Origin: Acinetobacter sp. CFCC 10889
Lineage (GTDB): Bacteria; Pseudomonadota; Gammaproteobacteria; Pseudomonadales; Moraxellaceae
DNA: 64,000 nt
Direction of reading: 5' to 3'
Assembly: GCF_003268395.1 (NCBI RefSeq)
Contig: NZ_LQXQ01000002.1
Span: 62,001-126,000, forward strand
Shown here: positions 9,302 to 18,752 of the stretch, piece by piece
Layout: every line of letters starts with the position of its first letter
How positions within the stretch are numbered: position 1 is the stretch's first letter
Program-made: the position numbers and the translations under genes
Notes under the pieces: generated by a model
What the model saw: the letters and a program-made list of their open reading frames with translations, nothing else
What the model was told of the DNA's origin: nothing
Databases searched by the model: none

Positions 9302-9351
9302 ATAGATCTGAAATTATAATAAAATTCATTCAGTAGGAATAATAGTTTCAA

Positions 9352-9819
9352 ATGGATATGAAAATATTTAAAAATAAAATCATCCAATCAATTGGACTTG
9401 TTCTTTTGGTGATTGTGATTTGGAATATTTTTCGATTTTATCCGCAGAGCACGATTACTTTGCAAAATGTGCAACAGCAACCACAAATTATTATCAACTT
9501 TACATCACTCAAAGATTTTGGAACACGTGGCTTCTTTGAGGTGAATAGTCGTTTATTTTGTAACTCAGATGATCATTCACACTTAACGGCGTGGAATTTT
9601 ATTCCTACAGGTCAAGAATATATCGGTTTTATTGAGAAAATGCCTGCACAATTTGATTCACAACAACAGCGTTATATTTATCATATTTCTCTTGATCTCG
9701 ATGAGCAGCAAAGACAAGAAATCCAAAATAAAAAGCTACAATGTCGTGTGATGACGGGGCATTATTTAAGAGGTTTTATTCGTTCAAATGTGATTGAATT
9801 TACATTGAATAGAGAGTGA
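9352..9819 (+). CDS. Membrane-anchored hypothetical protein
   Basis: Function not recognised. The 155-residue protein has one N-terminal hydrophobic segment (about residues 10-27, SIGLVLLVIVIW). A polar, probably periplasmic domain follows with two Cys residues (RLFCNSDD and LQCRVM) that could form a disulfide. ATG 9352 and ATG 9358 are both possible starts. It lies 50 bases after the histidine phosphatase gene and ends in a shared terminator with rpsT. Confidence 0.7.
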   Translation: MDMKIFKNKIIQSIGLVLLVIVIWNIFRFYPQSTITLQNVQQQPQIIINFTSLKDFGTRGFFEVNSRLFCNSDDHSHLTAWNFIPTGQEYIGFIEKMPAQFDSQQQRYIYHISLDLDEQQRQEIQNKKLQCRVMTGHYLRGFIRSNVIEFTLNRE

Positions 9820-9835
9820 ATCGAATTTTAGATAC

Positions 9836-9862
9836 AAAAAAAGCCCTAAAAAGGGCTCTTTT
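9836..9862. terminator. Bidirectional terminator between the membrane protein and rpsT
   Basis: AGCCCT at 9842-9847 pairs with AGGGCT at 9852-9857 across AAAA, flanked by an A run on the left and CTTTT on the right, so it can serve both convergent genes. Confidence 0.8.
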
Positions 9863-9873
9863 CACGCAACAAA

Positions 9874-10140
9874 TTAGTTAGCTAAAGCTTTAACTTGTGC
9901 ATTTAAACGGCTCTTATGACGAGCAGCTTTGTTTTTATGGATGATGCCTTTATCAGCCATACGATCGATTACTGGTACAGCTGTTTTATAAGCTTCAGTA
10001 GCCGCAGCATAATCGCCAGCAGCAATAGCAGCTACTGTACGTTTAAGATAAGTACGAACCATAGAACGTAAGCTAGCGTTGTGTTTACGTGCTTTAACGT
10101 TTTGTTTAGCACGTTTTTTAGCTTGAGCAGAGTTTGCCAC
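9874..10140 (-). CDS. rpsT: Ribosomal protein S20
   Basis: A primary 16S-binding protein of the 30S subunit. The 88-residue, Ala/Lys-rich, all-helical sequence ([14 protein letters not shown], then [19 protein letters not shown] in outline, ending [13 protein letters not shown]) is diagnostic. The gene is monocistronic, as usual. The leader (10141-10230) contains an inverted repeat (GGGCTG with CAGCCC) that could matter for S20 self-regulation. A sigma70-like promoter lies upstream. Confidence 0.97.
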   Translation of the reverse strand: MANSAQAKKRAKQNVKARKHNASLRSMVRTYLKRTVAAIAAGDYAAATEAYKTAVPVIDRMADKGIIHKNKAARHKSRLNAQVKALAN

Positions 10141-10236
10141 TCGTGCACTCCTTGAAATAGATTGGTCTGGGCGGGCTGAAATTACATCTGAAAACCTACA
10201 TCAGAGAATTTTCACCAGCCCGTAAACAAGTGCCAT

Positions 10237-10265
10237 ATTGTGATTAAAGCATGCTGCAAAGTCAA
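10237..10265 (-). promoter_or_regulatory. Promoter of rpsT
   Basis: On the minus strand TTGACT (10260-10265) and CACAAT (10237-10242) are separated by exactly 17 bases, about 100 bases before the rpsT ATG. Confidence 0.55.
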
Positions 10266-10352
10266 GTCTTGACATGCTTTGACACTAAATAGATGCAGAA
10301 AAAAATAAAAGAAAACGTTAGATTATTCAAAAATAAAGGAGATTGTTTAAAA

Positions 10353-11018
10353 ATGACACAAACGATTAAAAGTGCAATCGTGATAGGGGCAACAGGTTTG
10401 GTTGGTAAAAGCTTGGTCAAAAAACTGAGTCAACTTTCCCAATGTGAAAAAATTACAGCAATTGTGCGACGTGAAGATTTAGAACTTAAACAACTAGCAA
10501 AAGTAGAACAATTGGTTTTGGATGATTTTTTATTACTCAATGATCAGGATGTGAATGGTTTTAGTCATGCCTTTAGTTGCTTAGGTTCAACCCAAAAAAA
10601 AGCAGGTTCTAAAGAAAAATTTTATGCGATTGATTATGAGATTAATGCGCATTTTGCTGATCTTTTTCAAACTACAGATACTCAGTTGCTTTTAGTCAGT
10701 GCAATGGGTGCAAATGCCAAGTCTAAAATTTTTTATAACCGTGTAAAAGGTGAGCTAGAACATTATGTGCAAGGTTTAGATTTAGCACGTATTTCGATCA
10801 TTCGACCATCGTTGTTATTAGGAGAGCGAAATGAACAGCGTACTTTAGAAGACCTTGGGCAAAAAGCTTTTCAAAAATTATCGCATTTCATTCCCAATAC
10901 ATTTAAATATAAGCCAGTGACAGCCGAGCAAGTGGCTCATACTATGGTCGAGGTTGCACAAACTCAGACCGCTCAATTTGAAATTTATGATAATTTATAC
11001 ATACAAAATGCCAAATAA
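10353..11018 (+). CDS. NAD(P)-binding Rossmann protein (atypical SDR, NmrA/HTATIP2-like)
   Basis: A 222-residue Rossmann-fold protein. The nucleotide motif GATGLVGKSL is at the N-terminus. FSCLGSTQKKAGSKE and LLVSAMGANAKSKIFYNRVKGELE form the region of the atypical SDR active site (Tyr and Lys in YNRVKGE). SIIRPSLLLGER follows. AAGGAG at about 10337 supports ATG 10353 (MTQTIKSA); the frame is open back to 10293 without a ribosome site. The substrate is unknown. rraA follows, with its ribosome site overlapping this stop codon. Confidence 0.82.
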   Translation: MTQTIKSAIVIGATGLVGKSLVKKLSQLSQCEKITAIVRREDLELKQLAKVEQLVLDDFLLLNDQDVNGFSHAFSCLGSTQKKAGSKEKFYAIDYEINAHFADLFQTTDTQLLLVSAMGANAKSKIFYNRVKGELEHYVQGLDLARISIIRPSLLLGERNEQRTLEDLGQKAFQKLSHFIPNTFKYKPVTAEQVAHTMVEVAQTQTAQFEIYDNLYIQNAK

Positions 11019-11030
11019 AGGAGAACTACA

Positions 11031-11543
11031 TTGACTTCACCCGCTTTTGTAACTTGCGATTTACTTGATGACAATCCTGAAAAAGAGCTGCAAACCTTAA
11101 TTCCATCATTAGATGGGCGTTTTTTTCAAAGTTATGGCGCACGCAAAAGTTTTGGCGGTCAAATCGTGACTGTGAAATGTTTCGAGGATAATTCACGGGT
11201 CAAAGAACTTTTGGCAACGGATGGCACAGGCAAAGTTCTTGTGGTAGATGGTGGTGCTTCTATGCGCTGTGCATTGATGGGCGATATGATCGCTGAGTCT
11301 GCAGTTAAAAATCATTGGAATGGTGTGGTGATTTACGGTTGTGTGCGTGATGTCGATGCGATTGCTGAACTTGATCTGGGTGTGCATGCATTGGCTTCAA
11401 TTCCACAAAAAAGTAACCGTAAGGGCATAGGCGAAGTTGATGTGCCATTGTATTTTGGTAGTGTAACGTTCAATGCAGGTGATTTTATCTATGCGGATAA
11501 TAACGGCATTGTGGTTGCTAAAGAAAAATTAGTGGATCTTTAA
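11031..11543 (+). CDS. rraA: RraA-family protein (RNase E regulator or HMG aldolase type)
   Basis: A member of the RraA fold family (170 residues), which holds RNase E inhibitors and 4-hydroxy-4-methyl-2-oxoglutarate/oxaloacetate aldolases. Motifs are FVTCDLLDD, FGGQIVTVKCFEDN, VLVVDGGASMRCALMGD and VIYGCVRDVDAI; the GD and RD residues are those that bind metal in the aldolases. The start is a TTG, decided by AAGGAG at 11018-11023, 7 bases upstream, overlapping the previous stop codon. Which activity applies cannot be told from sequence alone. Confidence 0.88.
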   Translation: MTSPAFVTCDLLDDNPEKELQTLIPSLDGRFFQSYGARKSFGGQIVTVKCFEDNSRVKELLATDGTGKVLVVDGGASMRCALMGDMIAESAVKNHWNGVVIYGCVRDVDAIAELDLGVHALASIPQKSNRKGIGEVDVPLYFGSVTFNAGDFIYADNNGIVVAKEKLVDL

Positions 11544-11576
11544 AATTAGGGTCATTGACGCCCGAAGGATAACAAA

Positions 11577-12362
11577 ATGGTGCATCATCAGATTAAAGTC
11601 GTACAAGCTTTGGCTTCAGCAATTACAGAAGGTGGACGTGGCGCAAATGGTACGCCATTTCCCAATCAGCCTGAAAAGGCATTAAAGTTGTATGAATTTG
11701 AAGGTTCACCATTTTGTCGCCGTGTTCGTGAAGTGATGACCTTATTGAATTTGGATTATGAAGTGTATCCTTGTCCAAAAGGTGGTACGAAATACCGTAA
11801 AATTGCCAAAGAACAAGGTGGAAAAGCACAGTTCCCATTTTTAATAGATGAAAATACAGGTGAAAAACTGTATGAATCACAAGATATTATTCATCATCTT
11901 TTTAAAAATTATGGCAAAAATGGCAAAACACCAAAAAAATATGCGCATTATCCAAAATTACCTGTGCTTGCATTTGCAGGCACTTTGATTAATGGTGCAC
12001 GTGGCGTGTGGATCAATAAAAAAATCGTCAATCGTGCTGCACCTGAACAGCTTTTAGAGTTGTGGGGCTTTGAAGCGAGTCCTTATACTCGTGTAGTGCG
12101 TGGGGTTTTGACTGAGTTGGAACTGCCTTTTGTCTTTCATAATGTGGCAAAAGAGCGTTGGCAAGATCAAGGACCTTCTGTTCTCCGTTTAAAACCGGGG
12201 AAATACGTCCCTTTGGCAGGTGGTAAGCGTGAAAAAGTTGTGCCAATCATGGGGCGTGTAAAAAGTGATATTCAAGTGCCATTTTTGGTTGATCCAAATA
12301 CAGGTGCACAATTGTTTGAATCTGAAGCTATCGTCAATTATTTAAAACAAAAATACGCATAA
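11577..12362 (+). CDS. Protein with two glutathione S-transferase N-terminal folds
   Basis: A 261-residue protein with two thioredoxin-fold GST-N domains in tandem. The first, about residues 37-110, has LYEFEGSPFCRRVREVM and FPFLIDENTGEKLYES. The second, about residues 160-260, has LWGFEASPYTRVVRGVL and VPFLVDPNTGAQLFES. Each ends in the usual Glu-Ser glutathione-binding turn. The Cys at the active position of domain one is Thr in domain two. No GST C-terminal helical domain is present. The role is unknown; it may handle glutathione-dependent redox chemistry. It follows rraA by 33 bases. Confidence 0.82.
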   Translation: MVHHQIKVVQALASAITEGGRGANGTPFPNQPEKALKLYEFEGSPFCRRVREVMTLLNLDYEVYPCPKGGTKYRKIAKEQGGKAQFPFLIDENTGEKLYESQDIIHHLFKNYGKNGKTPKKYAHYPKLPVLAFAGTLINGARGVWINKKIVNRAAPEQLLELWGFEASPYTRVVRGVLTELELPFVFHNVAKERWQDQGPSVLRLKPGKYVPLAGGKREKVVPIMGRVKSDIQVPFLVDPNTGAQLFESEAIVNYLKQKYA

Positions 12363-12374
12363 TCTTATGTAAAG

Positions 12375-12398
12375 AAGCATCCGAAAAGGGTGCTTTTT
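12375..12398 (+). terminator. Terminator after the double-GST gene
   Basis: AAGCATCC pairs with GGGTGCTT (one T-G pair) across GAAAA, followed by a T run. Confidence 0.75.
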
Positions 12399-12489
12399 TA
12401 GCATAGAATAGAAATAGCCTAAGCTAACTCATACTTTAATCTGGGTCGAAATCAGACTAAACTGCATTTATTGTTTAAATGTGGAATCT

Positions 12490-12849
12490 ATGATGTTTGC
12501 TAAAATTACTGATTTGTTTAAAGGTAAAGCGGCGAAAGCTGAGCTGGAGTTTTTAGAAAATAATCATATTCAAATTGATTCTGAGCAAGGTTTTATCGTT
12601 GATGGTATTGTTTTAAATCAAGAATTGGCGGAGCGTTTGGAATATTTTTCCAACCGAAAATTAAAAAACTTTGATGACTTAAATGCACTGTTTTATAAAG
12701 CAATTTTGATCAATGAAAAAATAGACTTGGAAATCGCTTCAGGGCGCTATGTGGCACGACTTGACAATACTGAAGAAAACTTAAAACAGTTAAAAGCCAT
12801 TATTCAGAAACTGAATGATTATTATAAAGCGTTTAAGCGGGAAAAATGA
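12490..12849 (+). CDS. Hypothetical protein, first gene of a three-gene cassette
   Basis: Function not recognised. About 119 residues, charged and largely helical, with no signal peptide or membrane segment. A short N-terminal helix (FAKITDLFKGKAAKAELEFLEN) precedes a strand-like part (IQIDSEQGFIVDGIVLN), and the C-terminus is Lys/Glu-rich. ATG 12490 or 12493 is preferred over the GTG at 12481. The stop overlaps the next start (ATGA), so the two products are probably made together and may interact. Confidence 0.68.
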   Translation: MMFAKITDLFKGKAAKAELEFLENNHIQIDSEQGFIVDGIVLNQELAERLEYFSNRKLKNFDDLNALFYKAILINEKIDLEIASGRYVARLDNTEENLKQLKAIIQKLNDYYKAFKREK

Positions 12850-13210
12850 AAACGATTAGTTTAGATATCGCCAAAGTTGTTGCTTATATTGAAGATTATT
12901 GTGCTGTGCTTGCTTTTGCATCAGATCTTTCTGATATGCCTGAGCGCTATTTGGTTTTGACTCGAGCAACAGAACAACAAGATGGTGGGAAAGCAGTTGG
13001 TGATTTTGAATGGACCTTGTACTTGATTTTGATGGGGAAATTCAACATTTAACCCATTATGAGCAGGATTCACAACAGCGCATAAGCTTTTACTTTGATG
13101 TTGATCATCTGTGTTTGACATTGAATATTTCAGATGAACAGAACATTAATGTAGAACAATGGCTTGAATTGATTTTTAAAAATAACACAAGGCAAATTCA
13201 TGAAAATTAA
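12846..13210 (+). pseudogene. Hypothetical protein, frameshifted, second gene of the cassette
   Basis: Function not recognised. Two overlapping frames look like one gene. The first (from ATG 12846) runs MKTISLDIAKVVAYIEDY to GDFEWTL and then hits a stop at 13050-13052. The second continues VLDFDGEIQHLTHYEQ to the stop at 13210. One extra base at about 13022-13026 (for instance GG instead of G in ACCTTGTACTT) would give a continuous acidic 121-residue protein. The ends of both frames fit their neighbours: 4-base overlap with the gene before and 11-base overlap with the lipoprotein gene after. A sequencing deletion or a real mutation would look the same. Confidence 0.7.
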
Positions 13211-14375
13211 TACAATACTGAAAACATGGTCTTTAGTGGTTGTGGTGGGAACGTTACAAGGATGTGAGTTGTTTGAAATCTTTAGTGAATGCTCAACATT
13301 TACATTAGGCGGCACAGGGCAAACGCCAGAACATTGTGATAAGGCTAAAATGATGGAAATAGCCCAAAATCAAAAAAATTATGATGAATATGTATTGAAG
13401 TTACCACAGCCTCTACCATGTGTGAAAGAGCAAAAACTGAAAGTTGATCCTAAAATTTCCAAGATATATACCTATGCGTATTTTACAGAGATCAATAATG
13501 AAGACAATAGAGATCCAGAGTTTTGGCTGGGATTGTATCGGTATTACAACATTGCTTTGACATATGGAGATACTCGGGCATTTGATCGTTTAAATCGAAT
13601 TATTTTGTTGAATCGTATGGGGAGTCTGGAATTAGGTGATCGTGTGGAATATGAACTGATATATCGGCAATATGCCAAATTCAAACCCGCATTTGCAAAC
13701 TATTATAAATATCGAAGCAATATGATGATAGGTCCTTATTTATATCCGGCTTTACAGGCAGGTAATGTCAATGCAATGTTGAGAGTCGCATCGATTGCTG
13801 CAAATGCAAATGATGTTACACAACCTGAGCGGGCAAAAAAAATCAAAGATGATATGTGGATGTGTGCCTCTGAACAGGGAGATGGTTATGCGACCAGAAA
13901 GGTAGCAGAGAGGTTACAAGAAGCAGGAAAACATAGAGAAGCACTTGAAAAATATCAATTGGCTTTGGCTCAGGGTGATCGTTCCAGTGCGGAAGTACTA
14001 TCAAAAATATTTGTATATCAAACAGAAATTGTACCTCAGCGATATTATCAGGATATGATTCGTTATAATCTTGATTTGGGGGCCGATGATCCAGCGCGTT
14101 CACAACGTTATAAAGAAATTTTAAAATTATTCAGGGCCTTGCCTTATTTTCTTTCGGATGATGATGAAAAAATTCCTGAATTGAACCAAATTATACCTTT
14201 ACCTCCGGAAAAACTGCCAAAATGGGATGGTACGATAACAGCAGCTGCTTGGTTAAAGGGTACAGCGCCTGAAAAGCCAGATGAACAATGGTTGACTCAA
14301 TTGGCTTTAAATGCAGGACTGGATCCTGTGACTGGTCGTCCATTGCCTAAAATTAAACAGGAAGCGGAAAAGTAA
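13200..14375 (+). CDS. Sel1-like repeat lipoprotein (DUF6396-like C-terminus)
   Basis: A predicted lipoprotein of 391 residues: signal peptide with lipobox LQGC (Cys at about residue 22), then a helical repeat region. Segments such as NVNAMLRVASIAA, GDGYATRKVAERLQEAG and HREALEKYQLALAQGD look like Sel1/TPR repeats. The C-terminus (WDGTITAAAWLKG, then GLDPVTGRPLP) resembles the DUF6396 type. Such proteins often sit beside type VI secretion effectors as possible immunity proteins, but no effector or vgrG is next to it here. It overlaps the preceding gene, so the three genes form one transcription unit. Confidence 0.72.
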   Translation: MKINTILKTWSLVVVVGTLQGCELFEIFSECSTFTLGGTGQTPEHCDKAKMMEIAQNQKNYDEYVLKLPQPLPCVKEQKLKVDPKISKIYTYAYFTEINNEDNRDPEFWLGLYRYYNIALTYGDTRAFDRLNRIILLNRMGSLELGDRVEYELIYRQYAKFKPAFANYYKYRSNMMIGPYLYPALQAGNVNAMLRVASIAANANDVTQPERAKKIKDDMWMCASEQGDGYATRKVAERLQEAGKHREALEKYQLALAQGDRSSAEVLSKIFVYQTEIVPQRYYQDMIRYNLDLGADDPARSQRYKEILKLFRALPYFLSDDDEKIPELNQIIPLPPEKLPKWDGTITAAAWLKGTAPEKPDEQWLTQLALNAGLDPVTGRPLPKIKQEAEK

Positions 14376-14564
14376 GGATTGCAAAAATTGGGCTGAAAGG
14401 TCTATTTAAATGGTGGCTTAGCATGCGGATGGAGAGGGCATTATCTTGATGAGGAAAAGGTGGCGTTTCACCATTATTAAATCAACAAGACCAAACAAAA
14501 TCACTCAACTGTAGAAAGTCATCATGTTAAACTATTGCCCATGTCTTTTTGACCCAAAGCGATT

Positions 14565-17500
14565 ATGTTTAAACAAGAAATTTCTGATCTTAATTTAAAA
14601 AAACTCAAAGCAGGCGAAAAGCGTTGGATCGGCTCAATGCTTGGTTCATCGGCTGCATTATTATTCAAAGAAATTTCAGAGCAATCTGAGCAACTATTTG
14701 TTTTGGTTGCTCGGAACAATCAGCATGTGGGGCAACTTGAAAGCGAACTTGAGTTTTATGGCATAAAACCAACCATTTTTCCTGATTGGGAAATTTTACC
14801 TTATGACCGTTTATCACCACATCAAGATATTGTTTCAGAACGACTTTCGATTCTATCCAATATGCCAACGAAAGGCATTTTATTGGTTTCTGCAACAACT
14901 TTAGCACAGCGGGTTGCTCCAACATCTTGGGTGCTCGGTGAACATTTCGATATTAAAGTTGGGCAAAAATTTGACTTAGAACAACAAAAAATGCGTTTGA
15001 TTCAAGCAGGTTATCACTTGGTCGATACGGTTTATGATCATGGTGAATTTGCGGTGCGGGGCAGCATCATGGACATTTATGCTTCAGGGCAAAATGCGCC
15101 GATTCGTATTGATCTGTTTGATGATGAAATTGATAGCTTAAAATTCTTTGATCCTGAAACGCAAAGAACCACCACCAAATTGGAAAATTTTACTGTTTTA
15201 CCTGCTAAAGAGTTTCCACTGAAAGAAGCACGTTCAACATTCCGTGATCGTTATGCAGAAAGTTTTCCAACAGCAAATCCAAAGAAAAACCCGATTTATA
15301 CTGATGTACTCGATGGCATTGCTTCAGCAGGATTGGATTTTTATTTTCCATTATTCTTTAGCAAAGACGCCATGCAAGCTCAAAGTAGCCTGACATCATA
15401 CTTACCAAAGCATTGCATTGTCATTACAGATGAGCATTTGGATGATGGATTAGCAAGTTTTTGGAAAGATGTGATGCGTCGTTATGAAGATCGCCGTCAC
15501 AATGCAGATCAGCCTTTATTGCCCCCTGAAGAATTATTTATCCAACCAAATCAGGTGTTTGAATATCTCAATCAATTTCCAAGAATCATTGCATCTGTAG
15601 AATCTGTAGATGCGTTGAAATCGGGGGCAATTAATTTAACAGCGGAACAACCTGCCAAGCTTGCCGTTGATCCGAAACAAGAACAACCGTTTAAAGTTGT
15701 TAAAAAATATATTGATGAAGCCAATCATCCTGTCTTGCTTGTGGCAGAAAGTGCGGGTCGCCGTGAAACGCTGAAAGATGCATTGCGTCCAAGTTTGGGT
15801 GAAATTCCTGTTGTTGAGAATTTTTCGGCATTTCAACAGTCGAATTTTTCAGTGGCAATTACCCATGCGCCTTTAGATCGTGGTTTGGTGATTACTGATC
15901 ATCTTTCAGTAATTTCTGAAAATCAACTGTATGAACATCGTGTGGTGCAGCGCCGCAAAAAACGTCAGCAAGAAGTTTCTGAAGAATTTTTAATTAAAAG
16001 TCTGACTGAACTGAATATCGGTGCGCCTGTGGTGCATATTGATCATGGTGTGGGGCGTTATGCAGGTTTGGTGACGCTGAATATTGATGATCAAGATTAT
16101 GAATTTTTGCAGCTCAATTATGCAGATGAAGCCAAAGTGTATGTGCCTGTGACGCATTTACATCTCATTAGCCGTTTTAGTGGTGGTGATCCTGATCTTG
16201 CGCCTTTGCATAAACTCGGTACTGATGCATGGAACAAAGCCAAACGCAAAGCTTTGGAGCAAATCCATGATGTTGCAGCCGAATTATTGCATATACAAGC
16301 ACGTCGTCAGTCTAAGCCCGGTATCAGTTTTGAGCTTGAACAAAGCAGTTATATGCAATTTTCAAGTGGTTTTGCCTACGAGGAAACACTTGATCAAGCC
16401 AATGCCATTGAGGCGACTTTGCATGATATGCAACTTGCTAAACCAATGGATCGTTTGGTCTGTGGTGATGTCGGTTTCGGTAAAACCGAAGTGGCAATGC
16501 GGGCGGCATTTGTTGCAGTGCAAAATAATAAGCAGGTTGCTGTGCTCGTACCTACAACTTTGCTTGCACAACAACATTATGAATCATTCAAAGACCGCTT
16601 TGCAGATTGGCCGATTCGCATTGAGGTATTGTCCCGTTTTGGCACAAGTAAAACCCATACCAAAACCATTGAGGATTTGGTTGAGGGTAAAGTCGATGTT
16701 GTGATTGGGACACATAAAATTCTTCAGGAAAATGTGCAATTTAAAAATTTAGGTTTGATGATTGTTGATGAAGAACATCGTTTTGGAGTACGTGATAAAG
16801 AGCGTATTAAAGCCATGCGTGCCGATGTGGATATGTTGACGCTGACTGCGACTCCGATTCCACGAACATTGAATATGGCATTTTCAGGGATGCGTGATCT
16901 ATCCATTATTGCCACGCCACCTGCACGCCGTTTAGCTGTAAAAACCTTTGTCAATGAACAGACTGATGAAACCATGAAAGAGGCGATTCTGCGTGAATTG
17001 CTGCGTGGTGGTCAGGTCTATATTTTACATAATGAAGTCGATAGCATTGAACGTGCTGCGGAAAACATTCGTCATCTTGTGCCTGAAGCCCGTGTAGCGG
17101 TGGCACATGGACAAATGCGTGAACGTGAACTTGAACAGGTCATGCAGCAGTTTTATCACAAAGAATATAATGTTTTGGTCTGTTCAACCATTATTGAAAC
17201 TGGGATTGATGTGCCCAATGCCAATACCATTATCATCGAACGAGCGGATAAACTTGGTTTAGCGCAGTTACATCAATTACGTGGTCGTGTAGGGCGATCA
17301 CATCACCAAGCCTATGCTTATCTGATGGTGCCTTCAATCAAAGGCTTAAAAGGTGATGCAGAAAAACGTCTTGATGCCATTTCACGTGCATCGACTTTGG
17401 GTGCGGGCTTTATGTTGGCAACCGAAGACTTGGAAATTCGTGGTGCAGGCGAATTACTGGGTGAGCAGCAAAGCGGTTCAATGAATGCAATTGGCTATAG

Positions 17501-18025
17501 TCTATATATGGAAATGTTGGAAAAAGCCACCAAAGCCATTCAACAAGGTAAAACACCAAACTTTGATGCACCCTTGTCATTAACCTCTGAAATTACTTTG
17601 CACATGCCTGCGTTGATTCCTGATGACTATCTGGGTGATGTACATCAACGCTGATGTTTTATAAACGCATCAGTAATACCGATACACAGGATAAACTCGA
17701 TAATATCCGTATGGAGTTAATTGATCGTTTTGGTGTGCCACCATTATCCGTGAAGCAACTGTTTAGTGTGCATCAGATTCGCATTCAGGCTGAACAATTG
17801 GGCATCACTAAAATTGATGTTGGGGCACGTGGCGGAGCGATTGAGTTTTCACCTGATACACCCGTGCAAGCCATTACGATTATTCAGCTCATGCAAAAAC
17901 ATCCAACGTGGTTCCGCATGGAAGGTGGTCAGCGCCTGAAAGTGATGGTGATGTTGGAAGAAAATGAAAAGCGGATTCAGTTTATTGTAGACCTTTTGAA
18001 AATGCTTTTAGTCGATTTAAAATAG
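14565..18025 (+). pseudogene. mfd: Mfd, transcription-repair coupling factor, frameshifted near the 3' end
   Basis: Mfd removes RNA polymerase stalled at lesions and recruits UvrA. Frame one (1029 residues) holds the UvrB-like N-terminal domains (LPYDRLSPHQDIVSERL), the RNAP-interaction domain (PVVHIDHGVGRYAGL), and the RecG-like motor with Walker A GDVGFGKTEVAMRAAF, DEEH box and TATPIPRTLNMA. It ends at TGA 17652-17654. Frame two starts at ATG 17654 (TGATG overlap) and encodes 123 residues of the C-terminal D7 domain (FYKRISNTDTQDKLDNIRMEL). One extra base near 17649-17652 (CGCCTGATG) gives HQRLMFYKRI and a normal 1153-residue Mfd. Reinitiation at TGATG could still make the C-terminal piece. 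Confidence 0.93.
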
Positions 18026-18264
18026 TTTGAAAATTCCAGTTGTTAGATGCTTTAAATGCAGTAATAACTGGAAAAATAAAGCAGGCATGTGTTGTAAAAA
18101 ACAGTTTAAAAAAAAGTTTTATTATGCTTCGTATGATAAATTTGAGACACTGTTCAAAACAAACTGTATTTATTTGTACTAAAACACAAGTCTAGCAATA
18201 TTCACGTTAAAACTGATGTGTTAGTATTGGGTATCCTTTTTCATTTTATGTCATTTATAAAGAT

Positions 18265-18699
18265 ATGTTTAGTCTGCATCCTCAACTTGCTCAAGATACT
18301 TTTTTTGTCGGCGATTTTCCGCTTTCAACATGTCGTTTAATGAATGATATGCAATTTCCGTGGTTAATTCTGATCCCACGTGTGCCTGGTATTACTGAGT
18401 TATATGAACTCAGTCAAGCGGATCAGGAGCAGTTTTTACGTGAATCAAGTTGGTTATCTAGCCAATTGTCTCGTGTATTCCGTGCTGACAAAATGAATGT
18501 TGCAGCATTGGGTAACATGGTTCCACAATTACATTTTCATCATGTGGTTCGTTATCAAAATGATACAGCATGGCCAAAACCAGTATTTGGTTTACAAACT
18601 GTTCCATATTCAAATGAAGTTCTCGCACATATGCGCCAGACTTTGATGTTGGCATTGCGTGGTCAAGGGGATATGCCTTTTGATTGGCGTATGGATTAA
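18265..18699 (+). CDS. HIT-family protein
   Basis: A 144-residue histidine-triad nucleotide-binding fold protein, a family of nucleotidyl hydrolases and transferases. The N-terminal part has FPLSTCRLMNDMQFPWLILIPR, typical of small bacterial HIT proteins. The triad is QLHFHHVVRYQND near residue 92. The pattern is H-x-H-H, so the last His of the classical HxHxH is shifted or replaced. The substrate is unknown. ATG 18265 gives the usual length. It precedes the cyclase gene by 53 bases. Confidence 0.82.
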   Translation: MFSLHPQLAQDTFFVGDFPLSTCRLMNDMQFPWLILIPRVPGITELYELSQADQEQFLRESSWLSSQLSRVFRADKMNVAALGNMVPQLHFHHVVRYQNDTAWPKPVFGLQTVPYSNEVLAHMRQTLMLALRGQGDMPFDWRMD

Positions 18700-18752
18700 G
18701 TTCTATTGCGTATATGAATAGATAAATAATCAATGACATTCGAGGTTTTCAT

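Noticed and set aside
16180-16704. A 174-residue plus-strand frame inside mfd
   Set aside because: Out-of-frame shadow within the conserved Mfd motor.
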